Assembly (NCBI GenBank): GCA_017656265.1
Contig: JACDOD010000019.1
Coordinates: 1 to 42,182, forward strand
From: Bacillaceae bacterium
Lineage (GTDB): Bacteria > Bacillota > Bacilli > Bacillales > Alkalibacillaceae
Reading direction: 5' to 3'
DNA length: 42,182 bases
Shown: positions 23,762 through 33,554 of the stretch, piece after piece
Layout of the letters: every line of letters starts with the position of its first letter
Numbering within the stretch: the stretch's first letter is position 1
The notes under the pieces: model-generated
What the model was told of the DNA's origin: nothing
The model's input: only the letters and a program-made list of their open reading frames with translations
Database searches by the model: none
Made by a program: the position numbers and the translations under genes

Positions 23762-24000
23762 TATATGCTTCGCTTTCCGTGGGCACGGCCTAAGGCTTCC
23801 TCAGGCAACTCATTCTTCGTTGTCTGTGGGGTTTTCGGCTCGTGCTGTTCCCGCGACGCACAGGACATGCTAGTGTCGACGTTGACCACAGGACGTGGCC
23901 GGTTTTAGTCGACCAGGAGTCTTCGCATGTTGATTCCGTAAATTTTTAGTAAAATTATTCGTCTTTTCCCTGTTCATTTCTTTTTTGCCCCAGCTCCTTC
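23762..24000. repeat. Third component of the composite repeat, copy 2
   Basis: TATGCTTCGCTTTCCGTGGG through GTGTCGACGTTGACC, close to 542-700, then an AT-rich tail ending TTTTTTGCCCCAGCTCCTTC. Ends seven bases before the stop of the BceB-like permease gene. Confidence 0.8.
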
Positions 24001-24006
24001 AATGAA

Positions 24007-25926
24007 TCACATGACTTTCTTCAATTTTGTAATATAGATGTTGCGGACAAACATAAAGTTTACAAGGTGGATCGCTAAAAAGCTGCCAAAAATAACGAGA
24101 GACGGGAAGAGCACGGAAGCACTCAACATGTTTTGCAGCGCTTTAAAAGCAAATCCGGAATGAATGATGGCCATGATAATGGGAACAAAGAACAAAAATG
24201 AAAGTTCTCTCGTAGCAATCTGTTTCATTTCTTTCCTTGTCAGACCAATTTTATACAGGGATCTGTACCGGCTGAGGTCCTGATCAATATCCTGATACAT
24301 CCGGAAGTAAAGGATCGATCCTGCTGCTAAAAAGAAGAGGACACTAATGAAAATTCCAAAATACAGTGTTAACCCAAATCCCTGTTTCAAAGACGTGTAC
24401 ATTTCAGCCTGATTTTCTATATATACCTGGTCTGTGTCTGTGAATTTTAGATGTTCCAGATTATAGGTCTGCAAAAGTCCCTGTATCTCATCTAAATAAT
24501 TGGTCCAATTTTCAATTTCAATGGCATGGAAGTGGACAGTCTGTGAAGGATCACTGACCTGTTCCAGCTGAGCGTATTGAGAGTCGGGCAATACCAGGAG
24601 ATATCCTCCGAAAAACCTTGAATTAAGCACGGTGTTCTGAATTTTTTTCAGGGAAAATGTCTCCTCGTAGTTACTCACATTGACCGTAACTTCGTCAGGA
24701 AATTGTTTGGCTGAAATCGCATTTAAGAGCAAGATCGCTTCATTTTCTTGTAGCTGTGTCTCGTCCATCTGGTTTAACGATTGGTACGTCTGGAAATCAG
24801 ACAGGGATAAAATCCGAAATGAAATCTCTTTTCCGTTAAAATCGGGAACTCTCCCATGGACAATTCTGGAATAATGTCCGGAGTACGGGATTCCTTTCTC
24901 GGTGAGTTCTTTATTGATCAGCTTTACTTTTTCTTGAATGATTTCTCCATTTCCCTTTGATGTAAACGAAAGGGTATTCGGGGTGTATTTTTCCGTTTCT
25001 TCTTTCAGACCATAGAAAGCACCAAACAGTACTCCAGAGGATGTAAAGGCTACAGCACTTAAAATAGATACAAAAAATAAAATTCTGGCGTTATCTTTGA
25101 TTTTATAAATTAAATCTGAGAACGTCAGTATATTTGTCCCCCGATAATACAATGCCTTTCTTTTTTTCAGCATGGAGGCTAATGCTACAGATAATTGGGT
25201 AAAGAAAAAGTAAGTTCCCGGGATGACCAGTAACAGAATCGGGAACATGCGCTGAACGATCGTCAGTAAATCGGCTGTCCAGGCAAGATAATATCCTGAA
25301 CCTATTAAAATTAAGGACAGAAAACTGAGAAACCAGGAAAAGCGGGGCATCTTTTTAGCTGCTTTTGCTCCCCTGAACAGTTCCATGATCGACTTAGTCC
25401 GTATAGTAAGCAAAACAAACAATATATTTAATTCAAACATGACAAAATAAGATCCTGCCGTAATAGCAACAGCTAATGGCGAAATAAAATATGACAGGGG
25501 TTCATTTAAATCCAATATATTTGAAAAAGTTAACAAAAATACTTTCGAAAGAATGGCACCTAACAGGATCCCTGAAACAATGGATAAAAACCCGATGATA
25601 CTGTTTTCAATGAACAATAATCGATTCAGCTGGGAACGGGAAATCCCAAGGGTTGTTAACAGACCAAACTCTTTTTGGCGTGATTTGATAAAGGTGCCTG
25701 TAGAGTACAGGACAAACAAAAAGGAAAAGGTAAAGATTATGATTTCTGCAGCCGTAATGCCATATTGGACAGATTTTCGCAGGTCACTATTCATGACGTC
25801 CGGATGAAACATAACCACTGCATACATAAAGAAAATCGTGACTGCAAACATGCTGCTTAAAAAGTAACTGATATATTGACGGGCATTGCGGCGAATGTTA
25901 TTAAATGCGAACTGTCTGAAAGTCAT
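24007..25926 (-). CDS. BceB-type ABC transporter permease (FtsX-like)
   Basis: 639 residues with about ten transmembrane helices and one large extracellular domain (roughly 310-520), the architecture of Bce-type permeases that sense and remove cell-wall-active peptide antibiotics such as bacitracin from their lipid targets. N-terminus TFRQFAFNNIRRNARQYISY is typical. Start 25926 overlaps the ATPase gene by 26 bases; only a weak GGGGGGAAA site is present, so coupling is likely. The drug specificity cannot be told. Confidence 0.88.
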   Translation of the reverse strand: MTFRQFAFNNIRRNARQYISYFLSSMFAVTIFFMYAVVMFHPDVMNSDLRKSVQYGITAAEIIIFTFSFLFVLYSTGTFIKSRQKEFGLLTTLGISRSQLNRLLFIENSIIGFLSIVSGILLGAILSKVFLLTFSNILDLNEPLSYFISPLAVAITAGSYFVMFELNILFVLLTIRTKSIMELFRGAKAAKKMPRFSWFLSFLSLILIGSGYYLAWTADLLTIVQRMFPILLLVIPGTYFFFTQLSVALASMLKKRKALYYRGTNILTFSDLIYKIKDNARILFFVSILSAVAFTSSGVLFGAFYGLKEETEKYTPNTLSFTSKGNGEIIQEKVKLINKELTEKGIPYSGHYSRIVHGRVPDFNGKEISFRILSLSDFQTYQSLNQMDETQLQENEAILLLNAISAKQFPDEVTVNVSNYEETFSLKKIQNTVLNSRFFGGYLLVLPDSQYAQLEQVSDPSQTVHFHAIEIENWTNYLDEIQGLLQTYNLEHLKFTDTDQVYIENQAEMYTSLKQGFGLTLYFGIFISVLFFLAAGSILYFRMYQDIDQDLSRYRSLYKIGLTRKEMKQIATRELSFLFFVPIIMAIIHSGFAFKALQNMLSASVLFPSLVIFGSFLAIHLVNFMFVRNIYITKLKKVM

Positions 25927-26677
25927 CCGTATTTCCCCCCAGAATGGACAGAACATTTAAGATATCCTGAAAAAAGATTTGCCTGTTATCACCTTTATAA
26001 ATTTCTGTGAACAGGCGCCCGTCTTTAATGAAAATAATTCGTTCACAAAAACTTGCCGCAAAAGGGTCGTGGGTTACCATCAGGATGCTTGCCTTTTGTT
26101 CTTCATGCAAAATCTCAAACGATTCCATGACCTGCCTGGAAGCTTTGGAATCCAGATTTCCAGTTGGCTCATCCGCAAAAATAATTGATGGGTCATGGAT
26201 GATTGCCCGGGCAATGGCTGCACGCTGAATTTGGCCCCCGGACACTTCATAGGTACGCTTTTTTAAAATCTGATCGATTCCCAGTTTCTGTGCCGCTTCT
26301 TTTAGTCTTGTTTCCATATCCTTCAGGTTCACTTTATCGAGGGTTAAAGGAAGTACAATATTTTCTTCTATGGTCAGCGTGTCCAGAAGGTTAAAATCCT
26401 GAAAAACAAATCCCATTTCCCTGCGGCGAAATTGAGCTAATTTGCCCTTTGGTATATGGGAAACGGACTGCCCGTTAATTTCAACCGTCCCGGATGAAGG
26501 GGTGTCGATGGTCGACAACAAATTAAGCATAGTTGTTTTGCCGCTGCCGGAGGGCCCCATAACCCCTAAAAATTCTCCCTTTTTAACCGATAAACTCAAG
26601 CTATCGATGGCTTTTGTCTGTATGTTTGAACGGTTACCGTATATTTTTGATAAATTTTCAGCCTTTAACACATTCAT
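25901..26677 (-). CDS. BceA-type ABC transporter ATPase
   Basis: 258 residues: Walker A GPSGSGKTT (41-49), Q-loop FVFQD, signature VSGGQIQR (145-152), Walker B IIFADEPTGNLD (165-176), His in VTHDP. The sequence groups with the BceA/MacB class. Starts with AGGAGGAATAC before the ATG, 108 bp downstream of the kinase gene. That gap carries its own promoter and a candidate response-regulator site. Confidence 0.92.
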   Translation of the reverse strand: MNVLKAENLSKIYGNRSNIQTKAIDSLSLSVKKGEFLGVMGPSGSGKTTMLNLLSTIDTPSSGTVEINGQSVSHIPKGKLAQFRRREMGFVFQDFNLLDTLTIEENIVLPLTLDKVNLKDMETRLKEAAQKLGIDQILKKRTYEVSGGQIQRAAIARAIIHDPSIIFADEPTGNLDSKASRQVMESFEILHEEQKASILMVTHDPFAASFCERIIFIKDGRLFTEIYKGDNRQIFFQDILNVLSILGGNTDDFQTVRI

Positions 26678-26724
26678 CGTATTCCTCCTCGTTTTGATGA
26701 TCAGAATTTTTTTTAGCTACTATG

Positions 26725-26752
26725 ATTGTAAGAGGAGGAAGGAGTATGTCAT
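26725..26752 (-). promoter_or_regulatory. Candidate sigma-A promoter of the bceAB-like operon
   Basis: On the minus strand: -35 ATGACA (26752-26747), 16-base spacer, -10 TACAAT (26730-26725), about 48 bases before the ATPase start. Confidence 0.6.
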
Positions 26753-26784
26753 ATCGATTTATCTTTCAATCACAGAGAGTAATC

Positions 26785-26798
26785 TTACATTTTTGTCA
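26785..26798 (-). promoter_or_regulatory. Candidate BceR-type operator
   Basis: TTACA-TTTT-TGTCA, close to the TNACA-N4-TGTAA inverted repeat bound by BceR-like regulators. It overlaps the stop codon of the kinase gene, about 115 bases upstream of the ATPase start and upstream of the -35, where an activator would bind. Confidence 0.55.
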
Positions 26799-27807
26799 CA
26801 TGTGGAAAGGTGATGGTGACTGCAGTTCCTTTTCCTTCCTCGGATGAAACCGAAATTTCATGTCCCATTTCATCGCATACCTGTTTAACGAGGTATAGTC
26901 CCATTCCAGTGGATTCCCTGAAGCGGCGGCCGTTTTCACCGGTGAAAAAAGGATCAAAAATACGCGGAAGATCTTTTTTCGGAATGCCTTCTCCATAATC
27001 TTGAACTGAAAGATGACATTCACGGCCCCTGCAATCCGTCTGGTATATAATCTTTTGATTTGAACCAGAAGAATATTTAATCGCATTCGACGTAATTTGA
27101 TTCATGACAAATGAAAACCATTTGGGATCGGTTTCCACCATCAGACGGTTATCAATATGCACCTCAGGGTAGACCCGATTGCGGATAAATGAACGTTTGT
27201 AATTGTCGATTGTTTCACGAATCAAATCTAGAAGCTTAACCTTCTTCACCTGGAAATCACGATTGAAGCTGTCAAGTCTGGCATGGTACAGTGCCAGATC
27301 GAGCCCTTCTTTTAACCGGTCCAGCTCCTCACTTAAATCATGATACAGGGGGGAGGGAATGGTCTCCTTTTCATTTTGCAGAGTAAGGTTCATGACAGAA
27401 AGTGGTGTCTTCATTTGATGCACCCATTGCTGAATAAAACGAAGATGTTTTTGATGGTTTTCATGGGTTTTGTTTAACTCAGTCTGATAACGTTGATATT
27501 GCTGTTCAAACCTTTCTTTTAGTGTTGCAAGTAAGATTACATCTGATTCGGGCATCCACGGGGAAAGAGAGTCTTTTTCTTTACGTTCACCCTGGTCCGG
27601 TCTATAGAACAATTGAAACTTACGATACTGCACAAACAAAAATATGGCATAGAAAAAGGAAGGAGCCCCCATCATGTACAGGAACGTTTCCAATGTATGA
27701 CCAGCATCATATATGGATAGTATTAAATAAGCGGTTATGGAAATCAGGAATACCTGAGAATAAAAAAAGAGAGTGAAGGGAAGCATGTCTTTTAAAAAAT
27801 GTCTCAT
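26785..27807 (-). CDS. Intramembrane-sensing histidine kinase, BceS-type
   Basis: 340 residues: two N-terminal transmembrane helices (about 9-31 and 40-60) with only a few residues between them, no sensor domain. Then the H-box with phosphorylated H130 in WVHQMKTPLSVM, N-box NQITSNAIKYS, and G-boxes DYGEGIPKKD and STGMGLYLVK. Such kinases receive the signal from the BceAB transporter rather than from the drug. Follows the response regulator by one base. Confidence 0.92.
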   Translation of the reverse strand: MRHFLKDMLPFTLFFYSQVFLISITAYLILSIYDAGHTLETFLYMMGAPSFFYAIFLFVQYRKFQLFYRPDQGERKEKDSLSPWMPESDVILLATLKERFEQQYQRYQTELNKTHENHQKHLRFIQQWVHQMKTPLSVMNLTLQNEKETIPSPLYHDLSEELDRLKEGLDLALYHARLDSFNRDFQVKKVKLLDLIRETIDNYKRSFIRNRVYPEVHIDNRLMVETDPKWFSFVMNQITSNAIKYSSGSNQKIIYQTDCRGRECHLSVQDYGEGIPKKDLPRIFDPFFTGENGRRFRESTGMGLYLVKQVCDEMGHEISVSSEEGKGTAVTITFPHVTKM

Positions 27808-27808
27808 A

Positions 27809-28507
27809 TTAATCCCCCCAGGTTATTTGCATTTTATATCCTGCTCCCCGAACTGTCTGAATAGCGTGTTCAATTCCCAGTACCTGCAGTTTCTTTCTTA
27901 ATCTGGTGACATTGACAGACAGGGTGTTGTCATCAACAAAATGCTGGTCATCCCACAGCAATTCAAGCAAATGGTCCCTTGTTAATACTTGATTGATCTT
28001 GCCCATAAATTCATGAAGGAGTAAAAATTCTTTTTTTGTAAGCGGTAATGTTTTCCCGTTCTTTTCGGCTTCCATGGCCTCCAGGTTCAGTGAAAGGCCT
28101 TGAATTTCAATGATATTAGGAAATTTTCCAGATGCGTATTCCCCATAAACTCTGCGCATGATTCCCCTTACTTTTGCCATCAGCACATCAAAATTAAACG
28201 GCTTAGTAACGTAATCATCACCACCGTGCTCAATAGCCATCACCTGATCCATTTCACCGTCTCTGGCTGAGATGAAAATGATCGGACAATTTGAAATGGT
28301 CCGGATCTGCCTGCACCAGTAAAACCCATCAAAACGGGGCAGATTGATATCAAGCAGCACGAGGTGGGGGTTGACCTTTCCAAATTCCAGTGTTATCTGA
28401 TTGAAATCTCTGGCAAGGGCAACTTCATAATCATACTTTTCCATATGGATTTTTAATAAATTGGCAAGCTTGGGATCATCCTCAACGATATAAACTTTCT
28501 TTTTCAT
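27809..28507 (-). CDS. OmpR-family response regulator, BceR-type
   Basis: 232 residues: receiver domain with acidic pocket E9-D10-D11, phospho-acceptor D53 (VLLLDINLP) and K in YVTKPF. C-terminal winged helix with TKKEFLLLHEFM and the VTRLRKKL recognition region. Likely activates the downstream transporter genes through the site at 26785-26798. AAGGAG upstream of the ATG. Confidence 0.93.
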   Translation of the reverse strand: MKKKVYIVEDDPKLANLLKIHMEKYDYEVALARDFNQITLEFGKVNPHLVLLDINLPRFDGFYWCRQIRTISNCPIIFISARDGEMDQVMAIEHGGDDYVTKPFNFDVLMAKVRGIMRRVYGEYASGKFPNIIEIQGLSLNLEAMEAEKNGKTLPLTKKEFLLLHEFMGKINQVLTRDHLLELLWDDQHFVDDNTLSVNVTRLRKKLQVLGIEHAIQTVRGAGYKMQITWGD

Positions 28508-28630
28508 CCAATATTCTCCTTATTTGAATCATCTCTTCTTTCTTCTATGGTAATAGATAGGGACGAAAATGAACAGAATACAGGAAAAAGTTATCCAGAG
28601 TTTTCCTTCATGAATAAAAAAATAAGGCTG

Positions 28631-28678
28631 TAAAAAAAGGGTTAATGTTCCACGCCATTCCGGGTGGAACATTAACCC
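28631..28678 (-). terminator. Terminator of the Tad operon
   Basis: Perfect 15-bp stem GGGTTAATGTTCCAC with its complement, ten-base loop. On the minus strand it is followed by seven T residues. It lies seven bases after the tadC stop. Confidence 0.95.
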
Positions 28679-28684
28679 TATTCA

Positions 28685-29611
28685 TTATTGATTGAACGTA
28701 ATCATAAAATCAATCACAGCCGGCCCGAGCAGTACGATAAAGATACTTGGAAAAATGAAGAGGACAAGAGGGAAGAGCATTTTAATTGGAACCTTCATCG
28801 CTTGCTCTTCAGCCCGCTGCTTGCGCTGTTCACGGACTTCGCTGGACTGAACCCGGAGGACCTGAACCATGCCGACCCCGAGCTTTTCTGCCTGAAGAAT
28901 ACTGCTGATCACCATTTTGACCTCATCCACTTCAATGCGTTCCCGAATCCCGTTCAAAGCTTCTTTTCGGGTTTTGCCCAGGCGTATTTCTTCCAGAAAA
29001 CGATGAAATTCATCTGACAGAACTCCATCTTTTTTGGACACCAGTTTGCTGATTGCTGAGTCAAAACCGAGTCCGGCTTCAAGACTGACCGTCAGAAGAT
29101 CAAGGACATCAGGGAGTTCTTTTAAAGCCAGCTGGTTCCTCTGCCTGATCTTCATGTTCAGGTACAGATGTGGGAGCGCAAAGGCACCGGTTAGTCCAAG
29201 AATGACAAAAATAACAGCCCCGCCTGTATGCAGGTGAAGCAATTTGGCATAACCAAAGGAGAGAACAGGCAGCAGCAAAAACAAGCTGATCTGCAGCAGG
29301 CGAAACTCTACGGGGGTCATTCCAAAAGGGTTTCCCGCTTTGGAGAGTTTGACATCACATTTCGCCTGTTTTTCTCCTGGCATTTTCCGTTTAAAGCTGC
29401 GTTTAAATTCTTTCCAGACCGGGACCAATATCCGTTCGCTCAGAGTAGATGAGGCATTCCTTTTCTTTTGACCCTTTTTTGGTTCTGTTGTCTTTTTCTT
29501 CTTGAAAAATCTTGAAATTCTCTGTTTAACACGTTCATTTCTTTCTTGCTGAAAAACAAATAATCCATAAATCAGGAGTGTGACAGTAAAGAAAAAGGCT
29601 AAGTATAGCAT
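28685..29611 (-). CDS. tadC: Tad pilus inner-membrane platform protein TadC
   Basis: 308 residues. The T2SSF domain lies in the C-terminal half (ELPDVLDLLTVSLEAGLGFD, then EAL.GIRER and QAEKLGVGMVQVLRVQ), with hydrophobic helices near the N-terminus, around 115-160 and at the C-terminus. TadC pairs with TadB to form the membrane base of the Flp pilus motor. Start 29611 has GAGGTG seven bases upstream. Last gene of the operon. Confidence 0.9.
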   Translation of the reverse strand: MLYLAFFFTVTLLIYGLFVFQQERNERVKQRISRFFKKKKTTEPKKGQKKRNASSTLSERILVPVWKEFKRSFKRKMPGEKQAKCDVKLSKAGNPFGMTPVEFRLLQISLFLLLPVLSFGYAKLLHLHTGGAVIFVILGLTGAFALPHLYLNMKIRQRNQLALKELPDVLDLLTVSLEAGLGFDSAISKLVSKKDGVLSDEFHRFLEEIRLGKTRKEALNGIRERIEVDEVKMVISSILQAEKLGVGMVQVLRVQSSEVREQRKQRAEEQAMKVPIKMLFPLVLFIFPSIFIVLLGPAVIDFMITFNQ

Positions 29612-29615
29612 GGGG

Positions 29616-30578
29616 TTACACCTCAATCATCGTTAGTTTCCGGATTAAAAAGAACCCTGCAATCCCAGAGATGAAACCAAAAACAAGCATGACTATGCCG
29701 ATCGTGTGGGTAAATAATAATGAGATGTATTCTGGTTCAATCACATAGATAAATAAACCTAAAATAATCGGCAGCAGACCTATGACAATCCCGGATAATC
29801 GGCCCTGAGCCGTTAATGTAGTGATCTGGCGCTGGATTTTGGTTCGGTCACGGATGGTCTGAACGATTTTTTCAAGGATTGTGGCCAGATTGCCACCAAC
29901 CTGGCGCTGAATCAAAATGGCCTGAATCATTAAGTCTAAATCCTGACTATGCATACGCTCATTCAATCCATGGAGGGCATCCTCTATGGATCGCCCATAC
30001 TGCATTTCCTTCAGCACCATGTCAATTTCTTCCCGAATAGGGGAAGGAGACTCCTCTACAACGGTCTGAAGGGACTGGGGAAGACTGAATCCTGCCCTGA
30101 GGGACCCGATCAGAACGGTAATCATATCAGCCAGCCCCTCATTAAATTTGGTGATCCGTTCGTTTACTTTTCGCCGCACATACCACTTCGGCAGCATAAA
30201 CCCTGCTGCGGCTCCTAACAAAATGAAAAAAGGAGATCCAAAAATAATAAATGAAAGTCCTCCCAGAAGAGCTGTGGAAATCCACTGGAAAAGTATGTAC
30301 TCTTCTGGCCTTAGCGGCAATCCGGAGCGGTTCAAAAGGACTTCTAATTTTTCATTCTTCTCTTTCGACAGCACCTGCTTGCGAATTTTCTGTTTGGTTA
30401 ACCGGAACTGGAGAATCAGGTTCATTTTTTTTGCTGACAGTTTGTTTCGTTCCTTCATGGACAGATAATGTTTCAGTCGTTTTTCCATGCGCCTGTCTGG
30501 TTTATAAATCAGCATCAATAGGGAGAAAAAAAATAAAAAGGATGTAAACAGGACCAGAAGGGTTAAGTACCAGATCAT
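29616..30578 (-). CDS. tadB: Tad pilus inner-membrane platform protein TadB
   Basis: 320 residues, second T2SSF-domain protein. [26 protein letters not shown], then [10 protein letters not shown] and [10 protein letters not shown] are family hallmarks; transmembrane helices lie at the N-terminus, around 100-135 and twice near the C-terminus. ATG 30578 overlaps the tadA stop (ATGA), with GAGGAG eight bases upstream. Confidence 0.92.
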   Translation of the reverse strand: MIWYLTLLVLFTSFLFFFSLLMLIYKPDRRMEKRLKHYLSMKERNKLSAKKMNLILQFRLTKQKIRKQVLSKEKNEKLEVLLNRSGLPLRPEEYILFQWISTALLGGLSFIIFGSPFFILLGAAAGFMLPKWYVRRKVNERITKFNEGLADMITVLIGSLRAGFSLPQSLQTVVEESPSPIREEIDMVLKEMQYGRSIEDALHGLNERMHSQDLDLMIQAILIQRQVGGNLATILEKIVQTIRDRTKIQRQITTLTAQGRLSGIVIGLLPIILGLFIYVIEPEYISLLFTHTIGIVMLVFGFISGIAGFFLIRKLTMIEV

Positions 30579-31990
30579 ACATCCCACTCCTCTTTATCCA
30601 GGAATACTGAAGCTGGAATATGGAGTCCTGAACTTTCCAGACGTTCATAAAACTTAGGCCGCACGCCGGTAGGGACAAGACGCCCCAAAATATTCCCTTC
30701 TGTATCGACCCCTTCTTGCTTAAAGGTAAAAATGTCCTGAAGTACGATCACGTCTCCTTCAAGCCCTTGAACTTCTGTAACTTTTACGATTTTTCTGGTT
30801 CCATCCTTTAAGCGCGATTGCTGGATGATCAAATCGATCGCCCCGGCAATCTGTTCCCGGATGGCTTTAATGGGAAGTTCTACCCCGGCCAGCAAAACCA
30901 TCGTTTCGAGCCGTGAGATCATATCCCGAGGACTGTTTGAGTGTCCGGTTGCCAGCGAACCGTCGTGCCCCGTATTCATGGCCTGCAGCATATCAAGGGC
31001 CTCAGCTCCCCGAACCTCACCGATAATAATTCGGTCTGGCCTCATCCTCAGGGAGTTTCGCACTAAATCCCGAATGGCAATTTCACCGTTTCCTTCAATA
31101 TTTGGCGGACGGGACTCTAATGAAACCACATGGTCCTGGCCTAATTGCAATTCCGCTGCGTCCTCAATGGTGATAATTCGCTCATCATTCGGAATAAAAT
31201 TCGACAGCACATTTAAGGTTGTTGTTTTACCTGAACCTGTTCCTCCGCTGACAAAAATGTTGAGGCGGGCTTTTACACAGGCTTCTAAAAAGGTGGACAT
31301 CTCTTCGGTTAACGTTCCAAAGTTGATTAAGTCATGGATTGTAAAAGGATCCTTTGAAAACTTTCGAATGGTCAGGGTAGGGCCATTCAGGGAAAGGGGA
31401 GGAATAATCGCGTTAACCCTGGAACCATCCGGCAGCCGGGCATCCACCATCGGACTGCTTTCATCGATCCTTCTTCCGATTGGCGAAACAATTTTTTCGA
31501 TGATATTCATCACATGTTCATCGTCGCGGAATTCAATGTTGGTAAGTTCAATTTTTCCATTCCGTTCACAATACACCTGTCTAGGACCGTTGACCATGAC
31601 CTCTGTTATTTCTTCATCCATAAGCAATGGATTAATGGGACCAAAGCCGGTCAGGTCATTAATCAGTTCATCTACGACCTTTTTCCGGTCAATTTTCCCC
31701 CGGAATGATTCATCCTCTTTTAAGATTTCAATGGCCATTGAATCTAATTTAGGAATAATATCTTCTACGTTATCGTCTTTCAGTTCACTTAAAATTTGTT
31801 TTTGGAGCTGGTTTTTCAGTTCCTGATGTTTATCCATAGGTGGTTTTTTATGTCTCTTGACCGGAGAATCTTTCGGTTTTTTTTGACGAAATGCAGTCAT
31901 TAAGTCCTTTCCTGTTTCTTTTTTTTCCTCCTGTTCAACTGTGTCAGGCTGGAGCTTGCTTTTTTCCTGAATACGATTTAATAGACTCAT
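30575..31990 (-). CDS. tadA: Tad pilus assembly ATPase TadA (CpaF)
   Basis: 471 residues, the secretion ATPase that powers Flp pilus extension and probably retraction. A basic N-terminal region, then the N-domain ([28 protein letters not shown]), Walker A GGTGSGKT (249-256), Asp box [10 protein letters not shown], Walker [16 protein letters not shown] (320-334) and His box [11 protein letters not shown] (340-350). Overlaps tadZ by four bases (ATGA). Confidence 0.95.
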   Translation of the reverse strand: MSLLNRIQEKSKLQPDTVEQEEKKETGKDLMTAFRQKKPKDSPVKRHKKPPMDKHQELKNQLQKQILSELKDDNVEDIIPKLDSMAIEILKEDESFRGKIDRKKVVDELINDLTGFGPINPLLMDEEITEVMVNGPRQVYCERNGKIELTNIEFRDDEHVMNIIEKIVSPIGRRIDESSPMVDARLPDGSRVNAIIPPLSLNGPTLTIRKFSKDPFTIHDLINFGTLTEEMSTFLEACVKARLNIFVSGGTGSGKTTTLNVLSNFIPNDERIITIEDAAELQLGQDHVVSLESRPPNIEGNGEIAIRDLVRNSLRMRPDRIIIGEVRGAEALDMLQAMNTGHDGSLATGHSNSPRDMISRLETMVLLAGVELPIKAIREQIAGAIDLIIQQSRLKDGTRKIVKVTEVQGLEGDVIVLQDIFTFKQEGVDTEGNILGRLVPTGVRPKFYERLESSGLHIPASVFLDKEEWDV

Positions 31991-32829
31991 TCCGCCGACT
32001 CCTCCTTTCCGCCTTTGCGGTTAAAGATTTTAGAGAAAATAGACCGTTTTGATGTTTTTTTCGTTTGGATATCTCTTTTGGATGTAAGCTGTTCAGCTAA
32101 TTTAAATATCGATTTGGCCAGCACCGTCTTTCCCTGGTTCATGACTAACGGAATCCCGATATTGAGAGATTGAGAGGCAGCCTGAAAATCATTTGGAATA
32201 TAAACCGGTTCTTCAGCTCCTAAAATATCCGGTACATCCGTCGCCTCTATCACGCTTTCCATCGTAGCCCGGTTGACTATGACCTGTACTTTGTCCTGTA
32301 GCCCAAGAACAGCCAGCGTTTCCAGCAGCAATTTGGTGTTTTTCAATGTTGCCATTTCGAGATTTGTGACGACCAGAATTTCATCAGCTTTTTCAATTAA
32401 ATGAATGGTGCGCTCATCCAGGTTCGATCCAGTATCACATATGACATAGTCATGCTGAATACGCATCAAATCAATAATTTTATTCAATGCCTCCGGTGTT
32501 ACGAGATCGGCGTATTCAGGGCGCTCGGGTGCGGGCAGCACTTTCACGCCGCTATCATGGGTACATAAATAGCTAGCAAGGGTAAACTCATCCAAACGAT
32601 CAAGATCATCGATGACTTCTTTAATCGTAAAAGTCGATTGAAGATCCATCGCTAATCCGATGTCACCAAATTGAAAGTTTCCATCTAGAACTCCAATTGA
32701 AATATTTTTTTTGATTAGAGCAGCTGCCAGATTTACTGCTAAAAAAGTCCGTCCAACTCCACCTTTAGCACTCAGGACAGCAATCATCTCACCACGTTCA
32801 TTTGATGTTTTAAATCGATTGCTTGACAT
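31987..32829 (-). CDS. tadZ: MinD/ParA-like pilus localisation ATPase TadZ (CpaE)
   Basis: 280 residues. A short leader, then a deviant Walker [10 protein letters not shown] (21-29) with signature lysine K22, [19 protein letters not shown], and the switch II-like [13 protein letters not shown]. The N-terminal atypical receiver domain of longer TadZ/CpaE proteins is absent. In other systems TadZ marks the site of pilus assembly. ATG 32829 has GGAGGT seven bases upstream and was preferred over 32844. Confidence 0.88.
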   Translation of the reverse strand: MSSNRFKTSNERGEMIAVLSAKGGVGRTFLAVNLAAALIKKNISIGVLDGNFQFGDIGLAMDLQSTFTIKEVIDDLDRLDEFTLASYLCTHDSGVKVLPAPERPEYADLVTPEALNKIIDLMRIQHDYVICDTGSNLDERTIHLIEKADEILVVTNLEMATLKNTKLLLETLAVLGLQDKVQVIVNRATMESVIEATDVPDILGAEEPVYIPNDFQAASQSLNIGIPLVMNQGKTVLAKSIFKLAEQLTSKRDIQTKKTSKRSIFSKIFNRKGGKEESAE

Positions 32830-32846
32830 GGTATATACCTCCATCC

Positions 32847-33545
32847 TTAATTTTCGTCAGATTGGAGTTCCTGCGGCGGTACAATCCTGGAATGAAGGGT
32901 CAGCTGAATACTTCCCCGTTCTGAGGCATTGACAAGTTTGACCGCATCCTCAGGTTTTAGTTCTAATGTCACCGATGTATATTCAGCATAGCCTTCCTGG
33001 TGTTCAGTAGGGGCAATCAGTTTGCGTCCCACAGCCAGCACTCTGGCCCCTGACAGAATTTGTTCAGTATCCACGTTAATATTTCCATCAGGTAATTGGT
33101 CCACTTCACTAAAAATGACATCCACCGTATCTTCTGGTTCAATTAAGTTGGAAACCGATTGAACAAAGTTGACTCCAACCGAGACCGCTCTGAAGCCATC
33201 CTGGATTTTTCGGGAAACAAACAGGGTTTCTTCTTTGACGGATTTCAGCCTGTGAGTTAAAAGTATTTCACCGTTTTTAATATAAGAGGTAGTGAATTTC
33301 CCAATTACTTGAGACGGGTCGGTGACCGCATCAGGGTGAAGCCCCACTTCAGGAATCTGCTTTACTGTCAGCATATCTCCGCTGATCTGCTGGTTTTCCT
33401 TGATATCTGTCGCTGCTACAACTACTTCTATCATGTTTTCTGTCATGGCTGCTTCTGTATCCAATTCTTTCATATAGTTGAAAAATAACACGGTGGTAAC
33501 GATCCCCATAATGAGCGCAAGAAACAAAATGATTTTTGATCTCAT
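32847..33545 (-). CDS. cpaB: Flp pilus assembly protein CpaB (RcpC)
   Basis: 232 residues: N-terminal membrane anchor (about 4-24), then a SAF domain (VVVAATDIKENQQISGDML...) and a C-terminal segment ending in YTSVTLELKPEDAVKLVNA, typical of CpaB/RcpC. Probably exposed outside the membrane and assists pilus passage through the wall; in Gram-negatives it is periplasmic. ATG 33545 with AGGTGATAA upstream is preferred to GTG 33554. Confidence 0.88.
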   Translation of the reverse strand: MRSKIILFLALIMGIVTTVLFFNYMKELDTEAAMTENMIEVVVAATDIKENQQISGDMLTVKQIPEVGLHPDAVTDPSQVIGKFTTSYIKNGEILLTHRLKSVKEETLFVSRKIQDGFRAVSVGVNFVQSVSNLIEPEDTVDVIFSEVDQLPDGNINVDTEQILSGARVLAVGRKLIAPTEHQEGYAEYTSVTLELKPEDAVKLVNASERGSIQLTLHSRIVPPQELQSDEN

Positions 33546-33554
33546 CCTTATCAC

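Noticed and set aside
23396-23908. 170-codon GC-rich open frame
   Set aside because: Concatenation of three repeat modules in one frame; no initiation signal and no recognisable protein pattern.
30825-31826. 333-codon plus-strand frame opposite tadA
   Set aside because: Antisense shadow of the TadA ATPase gene, which has all catalytic motifs on the minus strand.
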